DNA of 63,969 nucleotides from Microbacteriaceae bacterium X2B (GCA_005502445.1 SCPB01000009.1:1-63969), one strand, 5' to 3'; positions 20,015 to 29,115 are shown, counted from the first letter of the stretch. A program made the numbers and translations. The notes: generated from the sequence alone by a model not told the origin.

Positions 20015-20684
20015 GCAGCTGGCGAGGCTTCCATCGGCTCGCCGGAACGTCGTCGACGGCCGGCACGCGGATGCCCGCCCCGCCCCATCGCGGAACCGTC
20101 GTCAGGCACAGCTCGTCGACCGATCCCGTCGCGAGCACCTGGGCGGCGAGCGAGGGCCCGCCCTCGCAGACGATCCCGGCCGCTCCGCGGTCGCGCAGGG
20201 CTGCGAGCGCGTCGGCGACGGCGACGCGCCCCGCGCGCTCGGGCAGCGGCACGACCACGTGGTCGACGCCGCCGAGCGCGCGGTGCGCGGCGCGAGCGCC
20301 CGCCGCGGAGGTGAGGACGAGCACCGGGGCGGCCCCGTCGCGCGGCTGGATGGCCGCTCCTCCGAGGTCGCCGGTGGCGGTGACGATCGCGAGCTGCGCC
20401 CGTTTCGGCAGACGGTAGCCCTCGGCGCGCACGCTCTGCGCGCCGACGAGCACGACGTCGGCGGCCTCTCGGATCACGCCGAGGATCATGCGATCGGCGC
20501 CCGCCGTGAGCGAGTTCGAGGTGCCGTCGTCGCCCGCGACCCGGCCGTCGAGGGTCGTCACGAGGTTGATGCGCACCGAGTCGGCGGCGAGCGGCCGGTA
20601 CCACTCCAGCAGCCGCGCCCGCGCGCCCGCGGCCTCGGTGTCGAGCTCGTCGGCCGGGCCGGGCGCGACGCGGCGCAGGATCAC
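19962..20684 (-). CDS. Dihydrofolate reductase-fold pyrimidine reductase (RibD C-terminal domain-like)
   Basis: Protein of 240 aa with the RibD C-terminal/DHFR-like fold: VRINLVTTLDGRVAGDDGTS at the N-terminal core, ADVVLVGAQSVRAEGY, and the NADPH-site IVCEGGPSLAAQVL. Such proteins reduce riboflavin precursors or are stand-alone reductases of unknown substrate. The deaminase half of RibD is absent and no other rib genes are near, so a riboflavin role is not assured. The GTG start overlaps the SufE-like stop by 4 nt (GTGA). Confidence 0.75.
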   Translation of the reverse strand: MILRRVAPGPADELDTEAAGARARLLEWYRPLAADSVRINLVTTLDGRVAGDDGTSNSLTAGADRMILGVIREAADVVLVGAQSVRAEGYRLPKRAQLAIVTATGDLGGAAIQPRDGAAPVLVLTSAAGARAAHRALGGVDHVVVPLPERAGRVAVADALAALRDRGAAGIVCEGGPSLAAQVLATGSVDELCLTTVPRWGGAGIRVPAVDDVPASRWKPRQLLIDDDGVLYARWVPRAG

Positions 20685-21124
20685 GCGGCGCTCGCCTCGC
20701 GCACCTGGCGCTTGATGCGCGCGAGCATGCCCGTCATGCCGCGCAGCCGCAGGGGGCTCACCGCCTTCGTCAGGCCGATCTGGAACGCGTAGTCGTCGGG
20801 CACCGCGAGAATCGCGGTCACGTCGAGGCCCGAGAGACCCTGAGCGAGAATGGACGCGAATCCCCGGGTCGTCGGCGACTCGGCCGGCGCGGTCGCATGC
20901 ACCGCGACGGCGCCGGCCTCCACCTCCACGATGAGGAAGACGGGCGACTGGCACTCCTCGACGCGTTCGAGAAGCTCGGGGTGGTCGCGGAAGCGCTCGG
21001 GCAACTCGGGGAGCTCGTTGGCGAACTCCAGCAGGAGCTGCAGGCGGTCGCGCTCGCTCAGCGCGAGGAAGTCGTCGCGCGTCTGCGCGAGCGACTCGGG
21101 CAGGGCGAGGTCGGGCTCGGTCAT
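20681..21124 (-). CDS. SufE family sulfur acceptor
   Basis: SufE-like protein of 147 aa that takes persulfide sulfur from a cysteine desulfurase and stimulates it for Fe-S cluster or other sulfur transfer. The acceptor Cys is in VEECQSPVFL (about residue 60), followed by the family signature VVSPLRLRGM-like segment (here KAVSPLRLRGMTGMLARIKR) at the C terminus. Start: ATG at 21124, 7 nt after a minus-strand TAGCGT (21137-21132); a GTG three codons earlier would overlap that hexamer. It is downstream of the rhodanese gene, a common pairing in actinobacteria. Confidence 0.85.
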   Translation of the reverse strand: MTEPDLALPESLAQTRDDFLALSERDRLQLLLEFANELPELPERFRDHPELLERVEECQSPVFLIVEVEAGAVAVHATAPAESPTTRGFASILAQGLSGLDVTAILAVPDDYAFQIGLTKAVSPLRLRGMTGMLARIKRQVREASAA

Positions 21125-21134
21125 CGACTCCACG

Positions 21135-22034
21135 CTACCGAATCGGTGCCTCGCCAGGCTCGGCTCCCGTCGCGATCGGCACGCGCACGGCGCTGCCCCA
21201 CTCCGTCCAGGAGCCGTCGTAGTTGCGCACGCGCGGCACGCCGAGCAGGTGCGTCAGAACGAACCAGGTGTGGCTCGATCGCTCGCCGATGCGGCAGTAG
21301 GCGACGACGTCGTCGGCGTCGCGGATGCCGGCGCCCTCGCGGTAGATCGCGGTGAGCTCGTCGACGGTGCGGAAGGTTCCGTCGTCGTTCGCCGCGCGCG
21401 CCCAGGGCACGCTTCGCGCCGTCGGGATGTGACCGCCGCGCAGTGCTCCCTCCTCCGGGTAGGCGGGCATGTGGGTGCGCTCGCCGCTGTACTCCTCGGG
21501 CGAGCGCACGTCGATGAGCGGCTTGCCGAAGTGGGCGAGCACGTCGTCCTTGAAGGCCCGGATGCGGCTGTCGTCGCGGTCGACGACCGGGTAGTCGACC
21601 CGTTCGGGGGAGGGCGCGTCGGTCGTGATCGGGCGGCCCTCGGCGATCCACCGGTCGCGACCGCCGTCCAGCAGGCGGACATCCTCGTGCCCGAAGAGGG
21701 TGAACACCCACAGGGCGTATGCCGCCCACCAGTTGCTCTTGTCGCCATAGACGACGATCGTGGTCTCGCGCGCGATGCCGTTGCGACCCATGAGGTCGGC
21801 GAAGGCCGGACCGTCGATGTAGTCGCGCACGACGGGGTCGTTGAGGTCGGTGTGCCAGTCGATCTTCACGGCGCCGGGGATGTGCCCGACCTCGTAGAGC
21901 AGCACGTCCTCGTCCGACTCGACGACGACGAGGCGGGGATCGTCGAGGTGCTCCTCGAGCCAGGCGGTGGAGACGAGACGCTCGGGGTGCGCGTATGACT
22001 GGAACTTCTCGCTGGAGTCGTAGGGGGCGGTCAT
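21135..22034 (-). CDS. Thiosulfate/3-mercaptopyruvate sulfurtransferase (two-domain rhodanese, SseA-like)
   Basis: Tandem rhodanese of 299 aa; it moves sulfane sulfur from thiosulfate or mercaptopyruvate to an acceptor. The N-terminal inactive domain contains [15 protein letters not shown]. The C-terminal active domain has [23 protein letters not shown] and the active-site loop [12 protein letters not shown] (Cys about residue 243; CxxGxR as in thiosulfate-type enzymes). The ATG at 22034 has GAGAGG 6 nt upstream. It ends 10 nt before the SufE-like ATG, so the two probably work together in sulfur trafficking. Confidence 0.88.
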   Translation of the reverse strand: MTAPYDSSEKFQSYAHPERLVSTAWLEEHLDDPRLVVVESDEDVLLYEVGHIPGAVKIDWHTDLNDPVVRDYIDGPAFADLMGRNGIARETTIVVYGDKSNWWAAYALWVFTLFGHEDVRLLDGGRDRWIAEGRPITTDAPSPERVDYPVVDRDDSRIRAFKDDVLAHFGKPLIDVRSPEEYSGERTHMPAYPEEGALRGGHIPTARSVPWARAANDDGTFRTVDELTAIYREGAGIRDADDVVAYCRIGERSSHTWFVLTHLLGVPRVRNYDGSWTEWGSAVRVPIATGAEPGEAPIR

Positions 22035-22248
22035 GTCGGCCTCTCGGGGTTCGCTGGGTTCGATCGGTGGCGGTCGGCGCGCTCGCCGGCTGCGCCGCTC
22101 ACCGGGGGCAACGCCCGCGGCGGCCCCGGTATTCTGAGACACGCCGTGCCCGTCGAATCTACGCACTCCGAGCGGGCGCGCTCCACCGGCGCGTCATGTT
22201 GCGTCGCGGGGCCGGCCGAGTGCGATCCCGGCGAGCGAACGGCACCGA

Positions 22249-23277
22249 GTGGACACTGCGACGACGGCCCTGCACCTGACCGACCGGCAGCCCGGCCTGA
22301 CCGCTGCGGAGCTCATCGGCCACCTCGCGCCGCCTCCCCAGTTCGCGCACGCGAGCCTCGAGAACTATGTGCCCGACCCCGCGCACCCCTCGCAGGCGGA
22401 GGCCGTCGAGGCGATCCGCCGGTTCGCCGACGGCGTTCCCGCCGAGCAGCCGGGCGGCCTGCGGTCGCTCTTCGCCAAGCGCGCCCCCGCCCTGAACGGC
22501 AAGGCGGGCATCTACCTCGACGGAGGCTTCGGCGTCGGCAAGACCCACCTGCTCGCCGCCCTCTGGCACCGCACGCAGGGCCGGAAGCACTTCGGCACGT
22601 TCATCGAGTACACGGCGCTCGTCGGTGCCCTCGGCTACCAGCAGGCGGTTCAGCAGTTCCGCGGCGCTAGCCTCATCGCGATCGACGAGTTCGAGCTCGA
22701 CGACCCGGGCGACACCATGGTCATGTCGCGACTGCTCGGCGAGCTCGTCGCGAGCGGCTCGCGCATCGCCGCGACCTCGAACACGCCACCGCACGCCCTC
22801 GGCGAGGGGCGCTTCGCCGCCCAGGACTTCCTGCGCGAGATCAACGCGCTCGCCGAGCGCTTCGAGATCCACCGCATCGACGGCGACGACTACCGCAAGC
22901 GCGACATCGAGGGCCACGCCGTCGCACTCAGCGACGATGAGCTCGCGTCGCGGCTCTCGACCGAAGCCGGTCCGGTCACGGTCGACGCCTTCGACGCCGT
23001 GCTCGCCCACCTCGCGACCGTGCACCCGAGTCGCTACATCGGGCTGATCGACGGGCTGACGGCCGTCGCGTTCACGAAGGTAGCGCCACTGCGCAATCAG
23101 ACGGATGCGCTGCGTCTGGTCGCGCTCGTCGACCGGCTCTACGACGCCCAGACCCGGATCCTCGCCACGGGCACCCCTCTCGATCAGGTGTTCACCGACG
23201 ACATGCTCGCGGGCGGGTATCGGAAGAAGTATCTGCGGGCCGCCTCGCGCATGATCGCGCTGACCACGGCATCCTGA
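22249..23277 (+). CDS. zapE: Cell division protein ZapE (AFG1-like AAA ATPase)
   Basis: P-loop ATPase of 342 aa in the AFG1/ZapE family. Walker A is GGFGVGKTHLLAAL (about residue 92-105), Walker B SLIAIDEFELDD (about 142-153), and sensor 1 is in ATSNTPP. In E. coli ZapE destabilises FtsZ polymers; the family also links to membrane-protein quality control. The GTG at 22249 is the first codon of the conserved N-terminal region; a TATTCT (22130-22135) is a possible distant -10. Divergent from the sulfurtransferase gene. Confidence 0.85.
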   Translation: MDTATTALHLTDRQPGLTAAELIGHLAPPPQFAHASLENYVPDPAHPSQAEAVEAIRRFADGVPAEQPGGLRSLFAKRAPALNGKAGIYLDGGFGVGKTHLLAALWHRTQGRKHFGTFIEYTALVGALGYQQAVQQFRGASLIAIDEFELDDPGDTMVMSRLLGELVASGSRIAATSNTPPHALGEGRFAAQDFLREINALAERFEIHRIDGDDYRKRDIEGHAVALSDDELASRLSTEAGPVTVDAFDAVLAHLATVHPSRYIGLIDGLTAVAFTKVAPLRNQTDALRLVALVDRLYDAQTRILATGTPLDQVFTDDMLAGGYRKKYLRAASRMIALTTAS

Positions 23278-23282
23278 CCCCC

Positions 23283-23288
23283 TAGACT
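23283..23288 (+). promoter_or_regulatory. -10 hexamer upstream of nhaA
   Basis: TAGACT directly follows the zapE stop and lies about 89 nt before the nhaA ATG. Confidence 0.4.
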
Positions 23289-23376
23289 CGACGGCGGAGC
23301 GCCGGGAAGTCTGGTCGGCCCGCACGTCGCACGGCGACGCGCGGAGTGAGCACGGCCACGACCCCACGGAGCGAGC

Positions 23377-24699
23377 ATGACGACCGGCGCCGAGCGCTAC
23401 CGCGAGAGCCTCTGGATCGAGCAGATCCTGCGGAAGGAGACCGTCGGCGGCATCCTGCTGCTCGTCGCGACGGTCGTCGCCGTGACGCTCGCGAACACGG
23501 GCGCCGCCGACGGGTACTTCGGGCTGCGCGACACCTACCTGTCCCTCGGGTTCGGCGATGCCGTGTTCCGGATCTCGGTGGGGCATCTCGCGTCCGACGG
23601 TCTGCTCGCGATCTTCTTCTTCCTCGCCGGGCTCGAACTCAAGCGCGAGTTCGTCGCCGGCGAGCTGCGAGACCCGCGCCGGGCCGTCGTGCCGGTCGCG
23701 GCCGCGTTCGGCGGGGCGGCGGTTCCCGCGGTCATCTTCACGCTCGTCAATCTCAGCCAGGGGCCCGAGGTCCTGCGCGGCTGGGCGATCCCGCTCGCGA
23801 CCGACATCGCCTTCGCCCTCGCCGTGCTCGCGGTCGTCGGCACCGCACTGCCGCTCGCGATGCGCACCTTCCTGCTGACCCTCGCGGTCGTCGACGACCT
23901 CATCGGCATCACGGTCATCGCCTTCGTCTACACCGACGACCTGCAGCCGTGGTACCTGCTCGGTGCGGGCCTGGGTCTCGCACTGTTCGGGCTGATCGCC
24001 CAGAAGTACCAGGAGCTCTTCCGCCTGCGCTCGACCGCCGCTCTCGCGATCCTCGCACCGATCGGGGTGCTCGTCTGGTACTTCATGTACTCCTCGGGCG
24101 TGCACGCAACGGTCGCGGGCGTGCTCCTCGCGTTCACCGTGCCGGTCCTGCGGCGCGGGGGAGCGGCCGACGGCCTCGGCGGTCACGAGGGGCTCGCTGA
24201 GCGGTTCGAGCACGGGTTGCGCCCCGTCTCGGCAGGGTTCGCCGTGCCGGTCTTCGCCTTCTTCTCGGCGGGTGTCGCGGTCGGCGGCATCGCCGGCCTC
24301 GTCGAGGCGGTCACGTCGCCGGTCTCGATCGGCATCGTGCTCGGTCTCGTCGTGGGCAAGACGGTCGGCATCACGGCGGCGTCGTGGCTGGTGACGCGGA
24401 TCCGGGGGGTGAGTCTGCCGCGCGGCATCCGTTGGATCGACGTGCTCGGCCTCGCGCTGCTCGCGGGCATGGGCTTCACGGTGTCGCTGCTCATCAGCGA
24501 GCTCAGTTACGGCCAGGGCGACGCCCTCGACGATGTCGCGAAGGTCGGTATCCTGCTCGGCTCGCTCCTCGCCGCGCTCGGCGCCGGCGCCCTGCTCGGA
24601 GTACGCAACCGCCACTACCGGCGCATGCGCGACGACGAGGAGCGCGACTCCGACGGCGACGGCATCCCCGACGCCTTCGCCGACTCGGCGACGGCATAG
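23377..24699 (+). CDS. nhaA: Na+/H+ antiporter NhaA
   Basis: Inner-membrane antiporter of 440 aa exchanging external protons for cytoplasmic Na+ or Li+. The family core is clear: [39 protein letters not shown] with the conserved Asp, and [14 protein letters not shown] carrying the twin Asp of the cation site (Asp163/164 in E. coli). Roughly a dozen hydrophobic segments are evident. The C-terminal tail is charged and Asp-rich. The ATG at 23377 follows GGAGCGAGC. Monocistronic by context. Confidence 0.93.
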   Translation: MTTGAERYRESLWIEQILRKETVGGILLLVATVVAVTLANTGAADGYFGLRDTYLSLGFGDAVFRISVGHLASDGLLAIFFFLAGLELKREFVAGELRDPRRAVVPVAAAFGGAAVPAVIFTLVNLSQGPEVLRGWAIPLATDIAFALAVLAVVGTALPLAMRTFLLTLAVVDDLIGITVIAFVYTDDLQPWYLLGAGLGLALFGLIAQKYQELFRLRSTAALAILAPIGVLVWYFMYSSGVHATVAGVLLAFTVPVLRRGGAADGLGGHEGLAERFEHGLRPVSAGFAVPVFAFFSAGVAVGGIAGLVEAVTSPVSIGIVLGLVVGKTVGITAASWLVTRIRGVSLPRGIRWIDVLGLALLAGMGFTVSLLISELSYGQGDALDDVAKVGILLGSLLAALGAGALLGVRNRHYRRMRDDEERDSDGDGIPDAFADSATA

Positions 24700-24740
24700 C
24701 TCGGCCCCGGGGAATCCTCCGCGGCCCGCAACGAGATGTT

Positions 24741-24774
24741 TACATTCCGAACGTTCGCGTAACACTCGCGAAAC
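24741..24774 (+). promoter_or_regulatory. GlnR-like box upstream of the ammonium transporter
   Basis: GTAAC-N6-GAAAC occurs at 24759-24774, a perfect match to the half-unit gTnAc-n6-GaAAc known for actinobacterial GlnR. A partial half-site (CGAAC) sits 11 bp before it, and TACATT (24741-24746) may be the -10. It would make the transporter nitrogen-regulated. The rest of the 205-bp gap shows no clear signal. Confidence 0.45.
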
Positions 24775-24904
24775 ACGACGACACCGCCCGTGAAATCTCC
24801 GCCGCCGACACTTCAAGAGCGCCCGAGCCTCGCCGGGGGGCCGGAGTCCCTAATCCGAGCCCCCGAGCCGGGCGCCTCCTTCACCACGGCAAGAGAGGTT
24901 CCAC

Positions 24905-26173
24905 ATGGATCAGGGAAACACGACCTTCCTCCTGGTCGCCGCCGCGCTCGTCCTGCTCATGACCCCCGGTCTCGCCTTCTTCTACGGCGGCCTGGTCAAG
25001 GCCAAGAGCGTCATCAGCATGATGATGCTGAGCTTCGGGGCGATCGGACTCATCGGCGTCCTCTGGGTGCTCTACGGCTACTCGATCGCCTTCGCGAACA
25101 ACGTCGGCATCGACGGCCTCATCGGCATCGACACCGGAGCGATCGGTCTGAACAGCCTCCTCGAGGTTCCCGAGGGCGCCGCATTCCCGCCGCTCGCCTT
25201 CGCGGCCTTCCAGGCGACCTTCGCGATCATCACCGTCGCGCTCATCTCGGGCGCGATCGCCGACCGCGCCAAGTTCGGCGCGTGGATGGTCTTCGCCGGC
25301 GTCTGGGCGACCGTCGTCTACTTCCCGGTCGCGAGCTGGGTGTTCAACTTCACTCTCGACCCCGAGACGCTTGCCTTCACCGACGGCGGCTGGATCACGT
25401 ACGGCATGCAGCAGGTCTTCGGCGTGGGTGCCATCGACTTCGCCGGCGGCACCGCGGTGCACATCAATGCCGGCGCCGCCGCTCTCGCTCTCGCTCTAGT
25501 GCTCGGCAAGCGCATCGGCTTCGCCAAGGGCGCCCACGTGCCCCACAACCCGCCGTTCGTGCTCCTCGGCGCCGGTCTGCTGTGGTTCGGCTGGTTCGGC
25601 TTCAACGCGGGCTCCGAGCTCGCCGCCGACGGCACGGCCGCTCTCGCCTTCATCAACACGATCGCCGCACCGGCCGCCGCGCTGCTCGCCTGGCTCGTCG
25701 TCGAGAAGATCAAGGACGGCAAGCCGACCTCGGTCGGCGCCGCCTCGGGCGCCGTCTCCGGTCTCGTCGCCATCACTCCCGCGTGCGCCTCGCTCACGCC
25801 GGGCTGGGCGATCGTGCTCGGTCTCGTCGCCGGTGCGCTGTGCGCGCTCGCGGTCGACCTGAAGTTCAAGCTCGGATTCGACGACTCGCTCGACGTCGTG
25901 GGAATCCACCTCGTCGGCGGCCTCGTCGGCACGCTCTACCTGGGCTTCTTCGCCAACGGCACCGGCCTCATCTACAGCGGCGAGTTCACGCAGCTGCTCG
26001 TGCAGGCGATCGCCGCCTTCTCGGTCATGATCTACTCCTTCGTCCTGGCCTTCATCATCGGCCTGGCGATCGAGAAGACCATGGGCTTCCGTGTCAAGGA
26101 GGAGGACGAGCTCGCCGGCATCGACCCGATCGTGCACGGCGAAGAGGGCTACGTGCTCGAGGCCACTCGCTGA
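24905..26173 (+). CDS. amt: Ammonium transporter (Amt/AmtB)
   Basis: Channel-like ammonium transporter of 422 aa with about 11 transmembrane helices. Family landmarks in order: LAFFYGGLVKAKS near residue 25, FQATFAIITVALISGAIADR about 105, FAGGTAVHINAGAAAL with the first pore His about 185, LLWFGWFGFNAGSE, and DVVGIHLVGGLVGTL with the second pore His about 330. The C-terminal cytoplasmic tail ends EEGYVLEATR. The ATG follows GAGAGGTTCCAC. No glnK lies downstream; instead an Amt-like paralogue follows after a terminator-like hairpin. Confidence 0.95.
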   Translation: MDQGNTTFLLVAAALVLLMTPGLAFFYGGLVKAKSVISMMMLSFGAIGLIGVLWVLYGYSIAFANNVGIDGLIGIDTGAIGLNSLLEVPEGAAFPPLAFAAFQATFAIITVALISGAIADRAKFGAWMVFAGVWATVVYFPVASWVFNFTLDPETLAFTDGGWITYGMQQVFGVGAIDFAGGTAVHINAGAAALALALVLGKRIGFAKGAHVPHNPPFVLLGAGLLWFGWFGFNAGSELAADGTAALAFINTIAAPAAALLAWLVVEKIKDGKPTSVGAASGAVSGLVAITPACASLTPGWAIVLGLVAGALCALAVDLKFKLGFDDSLDVVGIHLVGGLVGTLYLGFFANGTGLIYSGEFTQLLVQAIAAFSVMIYSFVLAFIIGLAIEKTMGFRVKEEDELAGIDPIVHGEEGYVLEATR

Positions 26174-26202
26174 TCGACTGAACCTGCGCCTCCGGGCGTG
26201 CG

Positions 26203-26236
26203 CGGGGCGCTACTCTTCGTTTCGAGTAGCGCCCCG
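26203..26236. terminator. Strong hairpin between amt and the Amt-like gene
   Basis: A 12-bp perfect stem GGGGCGCTACTC / GAGTAGCGCCCC (extended by one C-G pair) with an 8-nt loop TTCGTTTC. No U-tract follows. The arm also contains TACTCT (26211-26216), which could act as a -10 for the next gene. Confidence 0.7.
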
Positions 26237-26277
26237 TCGTCGTGCACGGGGGCCGATCCCGACACCCGAGGAGCGCC

Positions 26278-27354
26278 ATGAGCGCGAGCGACCCGCTGCT
26301 GCAGCTCGTCACCGCGGTCCTCGTCCTGCTCGCCCCCGCCGGGCTGCTGGTCGGGTTGCCGATGGGGCGGACGAACGTGTTGCGGGCGGTCGTCAGCGCA
26401 GGGCTGGTCGGCGCGATCGCCTCGCTCGCGGTCGATACGGTCGTGGTGGATGCCGCGGCCGGCTCGGCAGCGGACCTCCCGGCGCGCATCCTCGACGCCG
26501 CGATCGCGGCTGCGGTCACCGCGATCGTCGCACGCCTCGCCGCCGTGCGCCTCGGCGCCGCGGGCGCCGTCACGGTCGCCGCCGCATGGTCGGTGCTCGT
26601 CTATCAGCCGGTGATCGCGGCCGTCGTGGGGGAGTTCCCGCCGCTCGTGCAGTCTTTGACCGGCGCCGTCGACTTCGCCGGAGTGCTCGCGACGCACGTC
26701 GCCGCGGCGGCGACGCTCATCGTCGTGCACGTGCTGCCGTGGCCGCGCCGGCCTGACGTCTCGGTGCCGACCGAGGGTGGGCTTCCGCGCTCCCTCACGG
26801 GCGCCGCCCTCGTCCTTCTGGGCGGTGTGGCGTGGTTCCTCGGCGTCGAGCGCGTGATCGACGCCGCGACCGGCCGCATCCTCGTCAACGGCCTCCTGGG
26901 CATCGTTCTGGCGACGGCCGCCTGGGCCGCGGTCGAGAAGATCCGTTGGAACCGGTTCACGCCCACGGGCCTCGTCGGCGGCGCTCTCTGCGGATGGGCC
27001 GCCGTCGGTCTCGGTGCGCCCTTCCTCGAGCCGCCCGCGCTTGTCGCGACGGCCGTCCTCGGCGGCGCCGTGGCGAGTGCGATGAGCGGCGGGGGTGAGG
27101 GGCGACGCGCCGCCCCCGGGCTCGGGTGGTCGCTCGGGGCGATCGGCGCGGCCGCGATGGGCGGCATCGTGCTCGCCCTGCTCGGCGATGGCTTCGGGCT
27201 CGCCTCGACGGGCACCCTGCTGCTGGTGGCGGGCCAGCTCGCGGCCGTGCTCGTCATCGCGCTCATCGCCGGGCTCGCCGGGCTCGCGTGCGCGGGGCTC
27301 GCCGGGGTCGTCGTCGTGCTGCAGACTACGAAAAACACATCGAACGCCGCCTGA
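26278..27354 (+). CDS. Diverged Amt-like membrane protein (probable non-transporting paralogue)
   Basis: Polytopic membrane protein of 358 aa, visibly homologous to the preceding amt. AVDFAGVLATHVAAAATL matches AIDFAGGTAVHINAGAAAL, and VEKIRWNRFTPTGLVGGALCG matches VEKIKDGKPTSVGAASGAVSG at the same places. The first pore His is kept (ATHVAA) but the second is lost (GAAAMGGIV against GIHLVGGLV), the FYGGLVK loop reads VGLPMGR, and the C-terminal tail is missing. It is therefore unlikely to conduct ammonium in the normal way; a regulatory or assembly partner is possible. The ATG at 26278 has GAGGAG 6 nt upstream. Its stop lies inside the hip operator. Confidence 0.65.
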   Translation: MSASDPLLQLVTAVLVLLAPAGLLVGLPMGRTNVLRAVVSAGLVGAIASLAVDTVVVDAAAGSAADLPARILDAAIAAAVTAIVARLAAVRLGAAGAVTVAAAWSVLVYQPVIAAVVGEFPPLVQSLTGAVDFAGVLATHVAAAATLIVVHVLPWPRRPDVSVPTEGGLPRSLTGAALVLLGGVAWFLGVERVIDAATGRILVNGLLGIVLATAAWAAVEKIRWNRFTPTGLVGGALCGWAAVGLGAPFLEPPALVATAVLGGAVASAMSGGGEGRRAAPGLGWSLGAIGAAAMGGIVLALLGDGFGLASTGTLLLVAGQLAAVLVIALIAGLAGLACAGLAGVVVVLQTTKNTSNAA

Positions 27355-27400
27355 CTACGTTACAGTAGTCATGTTCTGATCGACGTGGAATTCGTAGTCA
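27324..27400 (+). promoter_or_regulatory. Symmetric four-half-site operator of the hip module
   Basis: GACTACG occurs at 27324-27330 and within TGACTACG at 27352-27359. Its complement occurs within GTAGTCA at 27365-27371 and CGTAGTCA at 27393-27400. The central pair makes a 20-bp palindrome (7-bp arms, 6-nt centre), and each outer half-site is 28 bp from its inner partner. TACAGT (27361-27366) in the centre resembles a -10, so binding of the HipB-like protein would block transcription. Confidence 0.65.
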
Positions 27401-27412
27401 AGGGGGTGGGCC

Positions 27413-27634
27413 GTGCAGGCTGAGATCGGATCGCAGAAGGACCTCGGCGCGCTCGTCAGGCGCGTGCGGGTACGCCACGGCTACACGCAGCGCGAACTCG
27501 CTGCGGCTCTCGGGACCACCCAGCGGTACATCTACGAGGTCGAGAACGGCCTGCCCAAGCGCGTCGACGACGACTTCCACGCTCTGCTGCGCAAGCTCGG
27601 CATCACGCTCATCGCGGAGATCGACGATGAATGA
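27413..27634 (+). CDS. HipB-like XRE-family antitoxin
   Basis: Protein of 73 aa made almost entirely of an XRE helix-turn-helix (LGALVRRVRVRHGYTQRELAAALGTTQRYIYEVENG), with a short C-terminal strand (ITLIAEIDDE). In HipBA systems such a protein neutralises the kinase toxin and represses the operon through inverted repeats, which are present upstream. GTG start at 27413 with AGGGGGTGGG upstream. It overlaps the hipA-like ATG by 8 nt. Confidence 0.85.
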   Translation: MQAEIGSQKDLGALVRRVRVRHGYTQRELAAALGTTQRYIYEVENGLPKRVDDDFHALLRKLGITLIAEIDDE

Positions 27635-28967
27635 GCGGCAGCTGCCGGTCACGCTTCACGGCCAGAGCCTGGGCCACCTCACCGATGGGCCAGACGGTCG
27701 GCCGATCCTCCGATGGCACACGCCGGGGCCTTGGCGGCTGAACAGCGCCGTCCTCTCCCGTCACCTCCGTGTGGGCGTCGAGAGCTCCGACGCCACCGAG
27801 TCGTTCTTCGGCGGGTTGCTGCCCGAAGGTGTTCACCTCGACCGGCTGGCCCGCGAAGTCCAGACCAGCACCACTGATCTCGTCGGCATGTTCGCAGCCG
27901 TCGGCGCCGACCTCGCCGGCGCGCTCCACGTCGGCCAGCCGCGCGAGGTCGGCGAGCCGCAGCGTCTCGAGCCCGCCGAGGTGCGCGAGCTGCTGCGGCA
28001 GGCACCCGGCTTCCTCGTCGGTGGAGGAGGTTCGGCACTGCCCGGCTTCCAACGCAAGCTCACCCTCACCCGCCAGGACGGAGGGTGGGTTCGGGGCAAC
28101 GGGCAGATCGCCTCCACCCACATCCTGAAGCCGGTCACCTCGGACCTGCGGGCGGTGGTCGAGTCTGAGGCATACGCACTCGCGCTTACTCGGCACATGG
28201 GTCTTTCGCCGTTCGCGTCCTGGGTGGAGGACTGGGACGACCTCGCCGTGCTGATTGTGCAGCGCTACGATCGCGCCCCCACGCCGTCCGGTCGGATCGA
28301 CCGCATCCATCAGGAAGACCTGGCGCAGGCGCTCGGACTGCCGCCGCACGGCGACCACAAGTTCGAGTGGTACGAACCCGGCGCGAGCCTCACGGCGATC
28401 GCCGCTGAGCTCGATGACAAGGCCACGATCTTCGCGCCGAGCGGCGATCGGGAGCAGCTGCTGCGGTACGTCACCGTCAACGTCGCCGTCGGCAACACCG
28501 ACGCGCACGCCAAGAACTACTCGCTGCTGCACGATGAGCGCGGCGGCACCCGCCTCGCTCCGCTGTACGACATCGCACCGGTCGCGCTCGGCTACAACGC
28601 CAGCGACCGACTCGCCATGAGCATCAACGGCAAGCGCCACCAGGGCGACATCACCACCGAAGACCTTGCAGCCGAAGCCGCCCGGTGGGAGATCGGGGAA
28701 GCCCGTGCAATCGAGATCGTCGGCGACACGCTCGAGCGCCTCATCGAAGGCACTCGCACCCTGCCCGCCCACGACAGCATCGAAGCGCACGTCCCCGGTT
28801 ACGTCCGCCACCAGGCCCAGAACCTCATCGAAGGCAAAGCTGCCCGCATCGACTCCTACACGCCGCTGATGCTGCTGCCCCGCCTCGGCACACCAGCAGG
28901 GCGGGTTGGGGAAGGCGGCGCGTTCGTCAGCCGTGACCACCCCGAATCCGGCGCCGACCTGCGCTAA
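27627..28967 (+). CDS. HipA-like serine/threonine kinase toxin
   Basis: Protein of 446 aa, HipA family; the E. coli prototype phosphorylates glutamyl-tRNA synthetase and causes persistence. The N-terminal HipA_N/couple domain includes FFGGLLPEG (about residue 55). The kinase domain includes GFQRKLTLT, HILKPV and ESEAYALALTRHMG, the catalytic loop VGNTDAHAKNYSLL (about 288-301) and the metal-binding APLYDIAPV (about 310). The full set of active residues appears intact, so the toxin is probably functional. The target in this organism is unknown. Coupled to the antitoxin by an 8-nt overlap. Confidence 0.85.
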   Translation: MNERQLPVTLHGQSLGHLTDGPDGRPILRWHTPGPWRLNSAVLSRHLRVGVESSDATESFFGGLLPEGVHLDRLAREVQTSTTDLVGMFAAVGADLAGALHVGQPREVGEPQRLEPAEVRELLRQAPGFLVGGGGSALPGFQRKLTLTRQDGGWVRGNGQIASTHILKPVTSDLRAVVESEAYALALTRHMGLSPFASWVEDWDDLAVLIVQRYDRAPTPSGRIDRIHQEDLAQALGLPPHGDHKFEWYEPGASLTAIAAELDDKATIFAPSGDREQLLRYVTVNVAVGNTDAHAKNYSLLHDERGGTRLAPLYDIAPVALGYNASDRLAMSINGKRHQGDITTEDLAAEAARWEIGEARAIEIVGDTLERLIEGTRTLPAHDSIEAHVPGYVRHQAQNLIEGKAARIDSYTPLMLLPRLGTPAGRVGEGGAFVSRDHPESGADLR

Positions 28968-29039
28968 GGCCACCCAACCCTCAGCACCCCTGTGCGCGGT
29001 CAGGCTCCGGTCGCTCAACCGCGACACCTCGGGGGAGTT

Positions 29040-29115
29040 TGGTGGGCGATACCAGACTCGAACTGATGACCTCTTCCGTGTGAAGGAAGCGCGCTACCAA
29101 CTGCGCCAATCGCCC
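29040..29115 (-). tRNA. tRNA-Val (anticodon CAC)
   Basis: Cloverleaf on the minus strand with acceptor stem GGGCGAT/ATCGCCC, anticodon stem-loop CTTCC-TTCACAC-GGAAG (CAC at 34-36) and T-loop TTCGAGT. A 3' CCA is encoded (29042-29040). It faces the other three tRNA genes. Confidence 0.93.

Noticed and set aside
27413-28967. Including the HipBA pair in the integrative element
   Set aside because: It lies outside attL, on the other side of the tRNA cluster, so it is a separate acquisition.
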